This document shows, in pieces, positions 17,127-25,118 of a DNA stretch of 64,000 nucleotides. A program made the translations under genes and the position numbers. The DNA lies in assembly GCF_023017105.1 (NCBI RefSeq), contig NZ_JALKEV010000001.1:186001-250000 (forward strand), read 5' to 3'. Below the pieces are notes generated by a model. That model had not been told where the DNA came from. It ran no database searches and saw only the letters and a program-made list of their open reading frames with translations. Source of the DNA: Halalkalibacter sp. APA_J-10(15) (GTDB lineage: Bacteria > Bacillota > Bacilli > Bacillales > Bacillaceae_D). How positions within the stretch are numbered: position 1 is the stretch's first letter; each line of letters begins with the position of its first letter.

Positions 17127-18002
17127 GTGAGAAAAGTGATTGTAGCAGCGACACAGATGAGTTGCACACAGCATATTCAAGAAAACATTAAGAAAGCGGA
17201 ACGGCTAGTCAGGGAAGCAGCTAGCCAAGGTGCACAAATCATTCTTCTTCAAGAATTATTTGAAACACTGTATTTCTGTCAAAAGGAAAAGGTCAACTAT
17301 TACCAGCTAGCTACGACGGTTGAACAAAATTTGGCGATTCGCCATTTTCAAAAGGTGGCGAAGGAACTAAAGGTTGTATTGCCTATAAGCTTCTTCGAAC
17401 GAAAGAACAACGCTCGCTACAATTCATTAGCCGTTATTGATGCTGATGGGAGTTTATTAGGTATTTATCGGAAAAGTCATATCCCTGACGGTCCCGGTTA
17501 TGAAGAGAAATTTTATTTTAACCCAGGTGATACAGGGTTTAAAGTGTGGGAAACGGCTTATGGGAAAATAGGTGTAGGAATTTGCTGGGATCAATGGTTC
17601 CCAGAGGCAGCTAGAAGTATGGTGCTAATGGGGGCAGAATTACTATTTTATCCAACGGCTATCGGATCAGAACCGTATGATTCGTCCATTGACTCAAAAG
17701 AGCATTGGCAAATGTGTATGCGCGGACATGCTGCATGTAATCTTGTCCCTATTATTGCATCCAATCGTATCGGAGTGGAGCAAGAGGAGGATTCCTCCAT
17801 TACCTTTTACGGGTCATCCTTTATCGCTGGTCCGCAAGGGGAAAAGTTAAATGAGGCGAATCGAACGGATGAGTCTATATTAGTAGAAGAGTTTGATTTG
17901 GATCAGCTTGACCTATTACGGGCAGAATGGGGACTGTTTCGTGATAGGCGGCCAGAGTTGTATAAAGTACTAACAAGCTCTGATGGAGAATTAAATAGAT
18001 AA
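17127..18002 (+). CDS. aguB: N-carbamoylputrescine amidohydrolase
   Basis: 291 residues of the nitrilase superfamily, the usual AguB length. It cleaves N-carbamoylputrescine to putrescine, CO2 and ammonia. The catalytic triad is visible as Glu in L-L-Q-E-L-F-E, Lys in Y-R-K-S-H-I-P-D-G and Cys153 in V-G-I-C-W-D-Q-W-F-P-E. The P-D-G-P-G-Y-E-E-K-F-Y-F block is characteristic of AguB. The GTG start gives the typical R-K-V-I-V-A-A-T-Q-M beginning; AAGGGATG lies upstream in the end of aguA. Co-transcribed with aguA and ended by a hairpin about 20 bases after its stop. Confidence 0.95.
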   Translation: MRKVIVAATQMSCTQHIQENIKKAERLVREAASQGAQIILLQELFETLYFCQKEKVNYYQLATTVEQNLAIRHFQKVAKELKVVLPISFFERKNNARYNSLAVIDADGSLLGIYRKSHIPDGPGYEEKFYFNPGDTGFKVWETAYGKIGVGICWDQWFPEAARSMVLMGAELLFYPTAIGSEPYDSSIDSKEHWQMCMRGHAACNLVPIIASNRIGVEQEEDSSITFYGSSFIAGPQGEKLNEANRTDESILVEEFDLDQLDLLRAEWGLFRDRRPELYKVLTSSDGELNR

Positions 18003-18021
18003 GTGACGTGTCTGACCTGTT

Positions 18022-18078
18022 AATGAAGACCTGTGTGATCAAAGGGTGCTTTGTTGATAGGTCTTTATTAATTTTTCT
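18022..18078 (+). terminator. Terminator of aguAB
   Basis: Long imperfect hairpin with an outer AATGAAGACCT / AGGTCTTTATT pairing and an inner CAAAG / CTTTG pairing, followed by a T-rich stretch. Confidence 0.65.
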
Positions 18079-18091
18079 AAACCTATATAAC

Positions 18092-18126
18092 AATATTAAC
18101 TAGTTAGATTGAATATTAACTAGTTA
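18092..18126. repeat. Two 15-bp direct repeats upstream of the GGDEF-EAL gene
   Basis: AATATTAACTAGTTA occurs at 18092-18106 and 18112-18126, a 20-bp period, about two helix turns. Each copy contains the perfect palindrome TAACTAGTTA. The second copy ends 46 bases before the start codon at 18173, suiting a tandem operator for an unidentified regulator. Confidence 0.6.
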
Positions 18127-18172
18127 TTAGGTACTATTAATCTAGATGGATATAGGGAATGGAGGTACAACT

Positions 18173-20824
18173 ATGAATATAAAGCAATTCCTTCCCCATT
18201 CGGTAGGGCATTACGTGAATTTTGCGCTGTTGTTTATTATTACTTTCATATTGAAATTGTACAACCTTCCCTTTATGTTAGGTGTTTCGATTAGTTTAGC
18301 GAGTGTAGGGTTGTTTTTGATTTTAAGATTATATGGAGTACAAAAAGCGATTATTTCCGCGGTAATAATCCATTTACTATTCGTTTTACTCTTTCAAACG
18401 CCAGTATTCGATATCGTTTTTATTTTGGAGATTATTTGTGTAAGTGCTTTAGCAACATTTATGAAACGTGGGAATCTCGTTTTTTGGGATTTAATATTTT
18501 GGATTTTTGTCGGCGGACCACTTTCAATTCTAATCTATCATTTGATGTATGTTCAACATATTGAAAATGTTTTTTATTTTCAGGCGATGATTAATGTTAC
18601 GAACGGGTTATTAAATGCATTGCTAGCAGATATTTTATTAGCCTATATTCCTTTTCATAAATGGATGACAAATCGTCGTGATCAGCGAAGTGGGGAAATG
18701 TATATTCATCAGATTCTCTTTCACTTTTCTATTGCGATGATTATTGTTCCCTTTTTACTTATTGTTGGTATTACGAACTTACATTCTCATCAATTGGAGA
18801 AGGGTCAAGCGAGACAAGTTGCAGTAAATACGATTAATAGCTTTGAACTGGAGCTATTAAATTGGCGTCAAGATGATTTAAGGCGATTGCAATTACTTGG
18901 GACCGTACAAAGAGGCTACATAGAAGATATCATTCAAAAGTATGCAGGGGATGAATGGTATAACGTTGTCGTTCTTGATAATGATAATGAAGTGATTATT
19001 GCGAGCGGTCTATCAAATGGAGATATACGTTCCTCAAAAGAATATGAAGAGATGTATGAAGAAAAGGAAATTTCACCGTACTTTTATCGTTATATTCCGT
19101 ATGAATCAGAAAATGAATTAATGAGATGGGGAGAAGGCTATTATTTTTATTGGCGTGATTTAAACGTTGGCAATTTATCGGCTGTTGTCGTATTCCCCTT
19201 GTCTTATTTTCAGCAAAGGATGTTCGATGCATATATCGATCAATTTCAAACGTTCATTCTGTTTGTCGTTCTTGCTATGGGGATTGTTTATTTGTTAAAC
19301 CGCCTGTTAATTCTCGGTTTTAACAATTTAGCAGCAACGACGACGGGGCTTCCACGGAAATTACAGCAGAAGAGCGTGATACATTGGCCGGATACTAGGG
19401 TGTATGAACTTCACTCGCTAGTTCGGAATTTCAAGCATATGTCAACGAAGCTTGTATCAATGTTTAATGAGAAGGAGGAAATGAATGAGCGATTAATGGA
19501 ACAGGCAGCACAGCTGAGAGAATCGGAGAAGTCATTACATCAATTTGCCTATTTTGATATGCTAACAAGTCTACCTAATCGCTTGAACTTTCAACAGTAT
19601 TTACAGGAATTGATAGAAACATATGGTGAAGATCGGTTTGCGGTTATATTTATCGATTTAAATCAATTCAAACAAATTAATGATACGTTAGGTCATGTAG
19701 CTGGGGACGAGCTATTGAAAAAGGTGGCTTACCGTCTTGAGAAAACGATATCTGATAATGTGAAAGTGTTTCGGTTAGGCGGTGATGAATTTACAGCTGT
19801 TGTTCATCCCGTCTTAGATGAAGATTTAAGCAAATTAGCAAGAAATCTGGAGGATCTCTTTATCGATCCAATTGATGTGATGGATATGACCCTTTATGTT
19901 AGTGCGAGTATGGGGGTGAGTATGTACCCTGATAACGGAAAGAATGTTGATACGCTTGTTAAGTTTGCAGATATGGCTATGTACAGCTCTAAGGACCAAG
20001 GAGGCACGACAATGCGCTTCTTTGATGAGAGTATGCAGTCACAATTTGAAGAGAAGATGCTGATTGAAAATGGGTTAAGAGATGCGTTGCGTCATGATCA
20101 GTTAGAATTGTATTATCAACCGAAAGTAGCAGCTGACACGGGTTGCATAACGAGTTTAGAAGTATTGATGAGGTGGAAGCACCCTGTATTAGGGGTAGTT
20201 CCTCCAAATAAGTTTATTAGAGTGGCGGAAGAAGTAGGTATTATTTATGATATTGACCGTTGGGGATTATTTAAAGCATGCCAGAGAGCGAAGGAGATGG
20301 AACGAGAATTAAATGAACCTATCTCTGTTTCTGTTAATATTTCAGCTAAACATTTTCATCAAGAACATATTCTAGTAATTTTAAAACAAGCATTAGCAGA
20401 ATCAAAGCTTGATCCTTCACGTTTAAAAATTGAAATAACAGAGAGTGTGTTTAATAAAGATCTTAAAGGAGTTATTTCAGTCATGGACCAAATTCAACAA
20501 TTAGGTGTGAGTGTTTCGATTGATGATTTTGGAATTGGATATTCCTCCTTGAATCAACTGTTACATTTACCAATTAATGAAGTGAAGCTAGATCGACAGT
20601 TTATAACAAACATTCATCATGATAGCAAAAAGGCTTCCGTCGTCAAAATGATCGTGGATTTGGCTAAGACACTACAATTAAATGTTGTAGCAGAAGGAAT
20701 TGAAACAAAAGAGGAAAGCCAGGTTCTAAACGAATTAGGCTGTCATGAACTCCAAGGCTACTATTTCTGTAGACCATTGCCTGAGCAAGAAATCATTGAT
20801 TTCTTAAAAGATAAGCACCTATAA
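18173..20824 (+). CDS. Membrane-bound GGDEF-EAL cyclic-di-GMP protein
   Basis: 883 residues; GGAGGT 6 bases before ATG 18173 decides the start. About seven N-terminal membrane segments (residues 15-205) form a sensor module. A periplasm-type loop (about 225-355, Cache-like) and a further membrane segment (about 360-385) lead through a linker to the GGDEF domain (about 465-625; R-L-G-G-D-E-F intact). An EAL domain follows (about 640-880). It has E-V-L-M-R-W in place of EAL-x-R, plus E-I-T-E-S, D-D-F-G-I-G-Y-S-S-L and V-A-E-G-I-E-T, so the main metal ligands look intact. It may both make and degrade cyclic di-GMP, with net activity set by the membrane sensor. Flanked by terminators, so it is transcribed alone. 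Confidence 0.92.
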   Translation: MNIKQFLPHSVGHYVNFALLFIITFILKLYNLPFMLGVSISLASVGLFLILRLYGVQKAIISAVIIHLLFVLLFQTPVFDIVFILEIICVSALATFMKRGNLVFWDLIFWIFVGGPLSILIYHLMYVQHIENVFYFQAMINVTNGLLNALLADILLAYIPFHKWMTNRRDQRSGEMYIHQILFHFSIAMIIVPFLLIVGITNLHSHQLEKGQARQVAVNTINSFELELLNWRQDDLRRLQLLGTVQRGYIEDIIQKYAGDEWYNVVVLDNDNEVIIASGLSNGDIRSSKEYEEMYEEKEISPYFYRYIPYESENELMRWGEGYYFYWRDLNVGNLSAVVVFPLSYFQQRMFDAYIDQFQTFILFVVLAMGIVYLLNRLLILGFNNLAATTTGLPRKLQQKSVIHWPDTRVYELHSLVRNFKHMSTKLVSMFNEKEEMNERLMEQAAQLRESEKSLHQFAYFDMLTSLPNRLNFQQYLQELIETYGEDRFAVIFIDLNQFKQINDTLGHVAGDELLKKVAYRLEKTISDNVKVFRLGGDEFTAVVHPVLDEDLSKLARNLEDLFIDPIDVMDMTLYVSASMGVSMYPDNGKNVDTLVKFADMAMYSSKDQGGTTMRFFDESMQSQFEEKMLIENGLRDALRHDQLELYYQPKVAADTGCITSLEVLMRWKHPVLGVVPPNKFIRVAEEVGIIYDIDRWGLFKACQRAKEMERELNEPISVSVNISAKHFHQEHILVILKQALAESKLDPSRLKIEITESVFNKDLKGVISVMDQIQQLGVSVSIDDFGIGYSSLNQLLHLPINEVKLDRQFITNIHHDSKKASVVKMIVDLAKTLQLNVVAEGIETKEESQVLNELGCHELQGYYFCRPLPEQEIIDFLKDKHL

Positions 20825-20871
20825 AATTCTAGACACTTAATTAAGGTGGATGTAGGCGGATTCGTGGATGC

Positions 20872-20911
20872 GCACGATACAATGAAGAAAAGGCGCTATC
20901 GTGTTTTTTTC
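20872..20911 (+). terminator. Terminator after GGDEF-EAL gene
   Basis: GCACGATA (20872-20879) / TATCGTGT (20897-20904) followed by a run of T. An overlapping alternative hairpin AATGAAGAAAA / TTTTCTTCATT is also possible. Confidence 0.7.
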
Positions 20912-20946
20912 TTCATTGAACTTTGTAATAAGTGAGAGGGATTATG

Positions 20947-22263
20947 ATGAGGAAATGTATGGTTGCGCTAATAGCGTTATTCCTGTGTATCGGCTGTGTA
21001 GGTGGAAGTCAAGTTGATGATGAAATAGGGCAAGAATTAGAACATGAGAGTTCTCAGTCGTGGAGAGAGGAGGATGTTCAATTAACATTATGGTCATTTT
21101 ATGATAGTGGTTGGGAGTATTCGATTTCGGACTTTACTGAAGTGTACACGAATGTTTCAATTGAAGTGGAGGCCTTCCCATATGATAGTTATACGGACAC
21201 CTACTTACATGCCTTATTGTCTAGAAGTGTTCCTGATATTATGGTTTTTGATAGTACTCATTTTGCCAAGTTTATCGATCTAGAGGGATTAGAAAACCTA
21301 GCAGAGCCTCCCTATACATTAACGGAATATGAGCAAGATATAGATGAGTCCTTTTGGTCAATAGGACAATCCTTTAATCAGCAGAAGATGTACGGCTTAC
21401 CGATCTCGGCATCTCCAATTGTTACCTTTTATAGGCCGGATTTATTAGAGGAATATGGCTATCCAACTGAACCGGAGGACTTAGCAGAGTATATGTCTAG
21501 TCCAGAACAATGGTTGGAAATGGCGAGGACGCTCAAACAGGACGGAAGATGGATGATGCAGTGGGTAACAGAAATCGTCAATTTGGCAGCGAAAGATGTC
21601 GGTCTGTTTGATCAAGAGATGAATTTTCTTAGAATGGATCAAGACATGCAAGAGATGATTGAATTAGCGAAAGTGATTAATCAAGAAGGATTAAGTCCGG
21701 GATATAATTTGTATGAATCAAATGGACAGGATGCATTTCGAGACGATCGATTTGCAATGTTCTATCAAGGAAGCTGGGGCGAATACCAAATAGGAGATAT
21801 TGCTCCTGAGCAGAAAGGGAAATGGAAGGCAACTAGGCTTCCCCTTGATTTATACGCATTAGATAGTAGTACGATTTTAGCGATTCCGTCAGCAAGTGAG
21901 CATAAGCAAGCGGCGTGGGCCTTTATGGAATATGTAGCCTTCGAGCATTCGATGCATGGGACATACGGTGTCGTTCCAAGTTATATGCCAGCTCAAGCGA
22001 TTCCTGAAACGTTAGAGCAGCAAAGTGAGATTCTTTCTGGGCAACAGATTCAGCGCCTCTACCAAGATATTATGGAAAACATTGAGATGCCACGTTTAAC
22101 ACCTATTGACGAACAAGCAGAGCGAATATGGCATGATTATTTAGGGCAAGGCGTAGCATGGGATATTGATTCTGAAGAAATTATGGAAGAAATACGAGTG
22201 AGAATAGAAGATGAATTAAGTAGAGAAATGAGTATTTTAAGAAGACATGGGAATCTGGATTAG
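20947..22263 (+). CDS. Orphan extracellular solute-binding lipoprotein (sugar ABC type)
   Basis: 438 residues. The signal peptide ends in L-F-L-C-I-G-C, a lipobox, so the mature protein would be attached to the membrane outer face through Cys. The rest follows family 1 solute-binding proteins for oligosaccharides: L-T-L-W-S-F at the start of the mature fold, P-D-I-M-V-F-D-S, G-L-P-I-S-A-S-P, F-Y-Q-G-S-W-G and A-A-W-A-F-M-E-Y. Ligand unknown. GAGAGGG at 20934 supports ATG 20947, with ATG 20944 possible. No permease or ATPase gene is adjacent, so it may serve a distant transporter or act as a sensor. The neighbouring GGDEF-EAL gene is separated by a terminator. Confidence 0.85.
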   Translation: MRKCMVALIALFLCIGCVGGSQVDDEIGQELEHESSQSWREEDVQLTLWSFYDSGWEYSISDFTEVYTNVSIEVEAFPYDSYTDTYLHALLSRSVPDIMVFDSTHFAKFIDLEGLENLAEPPYTLTEYEQDIDESFWSIGQSFNQQKMYGLPISASPIVTFYRPDLLEEYGYPTEPEDLAEYMSSPEQWLEMARTLKQDGRWMMQWVTEIVNLAAKDVGLFDQEMNFLRMDQDMQEMIELAKVINQEGLSPGYNLYESNGQDAFRDDRFAMFYQGSWGEYQIGDIAPEQKGKWKATRLPLDLYALDSSTILAIPSASEHKQAAWAFMEYVAFEHSMHGTYGVVPSYMPAQAIPETLEQQSEILSGQQIQRLYQDIMENIEMPRLTPIDEQAERIWHDYLGQGVAWDIDSEEIMEEIRVRIEDELSREMSILRRHGNLD

Positions 22264-22289
22264 TCGTACAATGAAGAAAGAAGGGAATT

Positions 22290-22634
22290 GTGTTGGGCGA
22301 TTCAATAGATGTGCTAGGTGTAATGGTTGATCAAAAGACGAGGTGTGCGCATTATCATACCGAAAAAGATGTCATCGCAATCAAACATCGCTGCTGTCAT
22401 ACGTATTATGCATGTATCAAATGTCATCTTGAATTAGCGAATCACAAACCAGCTGTCTGGAAAAAAGAACAATTCGATGAGAAAGCTGTACGATGCGGGG
22501 CGTGTCAAACAGAATTGTCGATAAACGAGTATTTGGAATCAAGTTTCCAATGTCCTTATTGTAAACATGAATTCAATGAACGATGTTCGTTGCATTATGG
22601 AGAATATTTTGAGGTGGATAGCGGAATCGGTTAG
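22290..22634 (+). CDS. CHY zinc finger protein
   Basis: 114 residues with the CHY zinc-finger pattern: R-C-A-H-Y-H, I-K-H-R-C-C, Y-Y-A-C-I-K-C-H, R-C-G-A-C and F-Q-C-P-Y-C-K-H. The many Cys/His pairs should hold two or three zinc ions. Eukaryotic relatives (Hot13, Pirh2) act in redox or protein turnover; the bacterial role is undefined. GTG 22290 is taken as start behind AAGAAGGGA, though TTG 22293 has better spacing. It sits close upstream of topB with a 50-base gap containing TATAAT-like sequences, so topB may have its own promoter. Confidence 0.85.
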   Translation: MLGDSIDVLGVMVDQKTRCAHYHTEKDVIAIKHRCCHTYYACIKCHLELANHKPAVWKKEQFDEKAVRCGACQTELSINEYLESSFQCPYCKHEFNERCSLHYGEYFEVDSGIG

Positions 22635-22684
22635 TATAATAAGGTTATTATATAATCACATAAATAATAGTTGGAGTTGTTTAC

Positions 22685-24850
22685 ATGAGTAAAATGGTCG
22701 TTTTAGCGGAAAAACCTTCTGTGGCACGAGATATAGCAAGTGTGCTGAAGTGTCATAAGAAAGGAAATGGCTACATCGAAGGAGATCGCTATATTGTGAC
22801 GTGGGCGCTTGGCCATTTAGTAACATTAGCCGAGCCAGAGAAATATGGAGAGCAATATAAGACATGGAAGCTTGAGACATTGCCAATGTTGCCAAAGCTG
22901 AAGCTTGAAGTCATTAAGCAAACGAGCAAGCAATTTCGTGCTGTGCAAGCCCAGCTGAATCGACAGGATGTCAAACAGATTATTATTGCGACTGATGCTG
23001 GGCGTGAAGGTGAGCTTGTCGCTCGCTGGATTTTAGAGAAAGCACATGTGAAAAAGCCGATTAAGCGTTTATGGATTTCATCTGTGACCGATCGAGCGAT
23101 TAAAGAAGGGTTCCAACGATTAAAGGATGGTCGAGAATATCAAGGTTTATATGACTCTGCTGTCGCTAGATCTGAAGCCGATTGGTATGTTGGAATAAAC
23201 GGGACACGGGCGTTAACAACGAAATATCATGCACAATTATCATGTGGTCGTGTTCAAACGCCAACATTAGCGATGGTCGCAAAACGAGAGCGTGACATTC
23301 AAAGCTTTAAACCGACGACGTATGACGAGTTATTTGTTGAGGTCCGTAACGGTTTTTCATTACAATGGCAGCATGCATCATCAAATGAAAAACGAATGTT
23401 TGACAGAGAGAAGTCTCAGCTTATTAAGCAGAAGGTTGAGAAGAGCTCGTTAGTGATCACGAATGTTGATGTGAAAAAGAAGAAGACCTATGCTCCTGCA
23501 CTGTATGATTTAACTGAGCTACAGAGAGAGGCTAATCAACGTTATGGCTACTCTGCGAAAGAAACGCTTTCGAGTCTACAGCGTTTATATGAGCAGCATA
23601 AGGTCATTACGTATCCACGAACGGATTCACGCTTTTTGTCGTCAGATCTTGTCGATACACTCGTAGAACGTATTAAAGCGTGTGATATTCAGCCATTTCG
23701 AAAAGCGGTATTACAAGTGAAACAGCAGAAGCTTTCATCACGCCTAGCGTGCTTCAATGATAAGAAGGTAAGCGACCACCATGCGATTATCCCAACAGAG
23801 CAAGCTGTCTCAGCTTCGTTACCAGATAAAGAAGCGAAGCTGTATCGCTTAATTGTCAGGCGTTTTTTAGCAAATTTACTACCTGCCTATGAATATGAAC
23901 AAACGACCATCTTAGCTGAAGCGGCTAAAGAACGTTTTACTGCTAAAGGCCAACGCCCATTAGCAGCAGGCTGGAAGGTTGTCAATGAACAGGACGATCA
24001 AGAGCAAAAGGCAACACTGCCGCAGGTGACTAAAGGTGAAACGTTAGCTATTAAAAGGGCTTCTCTAGAAAAAGGGCAAACCAAACCACCTGCACGGCTT
24101 ACGGAAGCAACGTTATTAAGTGCGATGGAAAAGCCTGCAGCCTTTTTAGAGGAAGAAAGTGCAGAGCTTGTTAAGACTTTAGGCGAAACAGGTGGAATTG
24201 GGACAGTAGCAACGCGCGCAGATATTATTGAAAAGCTGTTAAATACGCAATTAATGGAAAAGCGTGGTAAGGATTTAGTTATAACGAAGAAAGGGAAGCA
24301 GCTACTTGAGCTTGTTCCAAGTGAGCTACAATCACCGGCATTGACGGCAGAGTGGGAGCAAAAGCTTGACCAAATTGCAAAAGGGAAGCTAAATAAAGCA
24401 GCTTTTATTGCTGAAATGAAGCAATATGCGACAACGATTGTGTCAGAAATTAAACAGAGTACACAAACCTTTAAGCATGATAACGTCACCGGAACCCCTT
24501 GTCCACAATGTGGAAAACTATTACTTGAGTTAGAAAACAAGCATGGGAAACGACGTGTATGTCAGGATCCAGCCTGTGGATATAAGAAAAACATTTCCAA
24601 AACGACCAATGCCCGTTGTCCTAACTGTAAAAAGAAGATGGAGCTATGGGGTGAGGGAGACGGCCAAATGTTTGCTTGTGTTTGTGGACATCGGGAAAAG
24701 ATGTCGACATTCCAAGAAAAAAGAAAGAAAAATCAACATAAAAAAGTGTCTAAGCGAGAAGTGAATCAATATATGAAGAAGCAAAAGGATAGTGAATTTA
24801 CGAATTCAGCTTTAGCAGATGCTCTGTCGAAGCTGAAGCTAGATAAATAA
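22685..24850 (+). CDS. topB: DNA topoisomerase III
   Basis: 721 residues, typical of Bacillus TopB. A type IA topoisomerase that passes single strands and decatenates DNA. Visible features: Toprim domain at the N-terminus (V-L-A-E-K-P-S-V-A, then T-D-A-G-R-E-G-E), D-W-Y-V-G-I-N-G-T-R-A, active-site Tyr310 in I-T-Y-P-R-T-D-S-R, and D-H-H-A-I-I-P-T. Two C-terminal zinc-ribbon blocks follow (C-P-Q-C ... C-x5-C; C-P-N-C ... C-x-C), then a lysine-rich tail. The GGAG ribosome site is 8 bases before ATG 22685. Followed by a strong hairpin. Confidence 0.96.
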   Translation: MSKMVVLAEKPSVARDIASVLKCHKKGNGYIEGDRYIVTWALGHLVTLAEPEKYGEQYKTWKLETLPMLPKLKLEVIKQTSKQFRAVQAQLNRQDVKQIIIATDAGREGELVARWILEKAHVKKPIKRLWISSVTDRAIKEGFQRLKDGREYQGLYDSAVARSEADWYVGINGTRALTTKYHAQLSCGRVQTPTLAMVAKRERDIQSFKPTTYDELFVEVRNGFSLQWQHASSNEKRMFDREKSQLIKQKVEKSSLVITNVDVKKKKTYAPALYDLTELQREANQRYGYSAKETLSSLQRLYEQHKVITYPRTDSRFLSSDLVDTLVERIKACDIQPFRKAVLQVKQQKLSSRLACFNDKKVSDHHAIIPTEQAVSASLPDKEAKLYRLIVRRFLANLLPAYEYEQTTILAEAAKERFTAKGQRPLAAGWKVVNEQDDQEQKATLPQVTKGETLAIKRASLEKGQTKPPARLTEATLLSAMEKPAAFLEEESAELVKTLGETGGIGTVATRADIIEKLLNTQLMEKRGKDLVITKKGKQLLELVPSELQSPALTAEWEQKLDQIAKGKLNKAAFIAEMKQYATTIVSEIKQSTQTFKHDNVTGTPCPQCGKLLLELENKHGKRRVCQDPACGYKKNISKTTNARCPNCKKKMELWGEGDGQMFACVCGHREKMSTFQEKRKKNQHKKVSKREVNQYMKKQKDSEFTNSALADALSKLKLDK

Positions 24851-24877
24851 GAGCCATTTTTTTATCGATGACACATC

Positions 24878-24909
24878 TAAGAGAAGTCCGCTATCGTGGA
24901 CTTCTCTTA
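24878..24909 (+). terminator. Hairpin after topB
   Basis: Perfect 12-bp stem TAAGAGAAGTCC (24878-24889) / GGACTTCTCTTA (24898-24909), 8-base loop, short T-rich tail. Confidence 0.75.
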
Positions 24910-24950
24910 ATCTTTATAGTACATAATAACTGTATTTTATGAATATTTTA

Positions 24951-24979
24951 TTGAAATAAGAGATTAAGTTCCTTATAAT
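24951..24979 (+). promoter_or_regulatory. Sigma-A promoter of the GH2-GH67 operon
   Basis: TTGAAA (24951-24956), 17-base spacer, TATAAT (24974-24979): near-consensus. It leaves a leader of about 130 bases before the GH2 gene, containing a palindromic operator candidate. Confidence 0.7.
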
Positions 24980-24997
24980 GAAAAGACGATCTTAACT

Positions 24998-25013
24998 ACC
25001 ATACTAGTATGGT
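24998..25013. promoter_or_regulatory. 16-bp palindromic operator candidate
   Basis: ACCATACTAGTATGGT is a perfect palindrome at about +12 to +27 from the predicted start, a position suited to repression. The binding protein is unknown; the AraC-type regulator of the locus would be expected at asymmetric or direct-repeat sites instead. Confidence 0.6.
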
Positions 25014-25118
25014 GATAGGAGGGTTCATAAGGGAAAGGTTTAAATGGTAAAGAGACAAGGACAATAATCGAAGCGAAAAGGTACAGTAACTGAAGCTGTA
25101 GAAAGTGAGCTGATTGTT

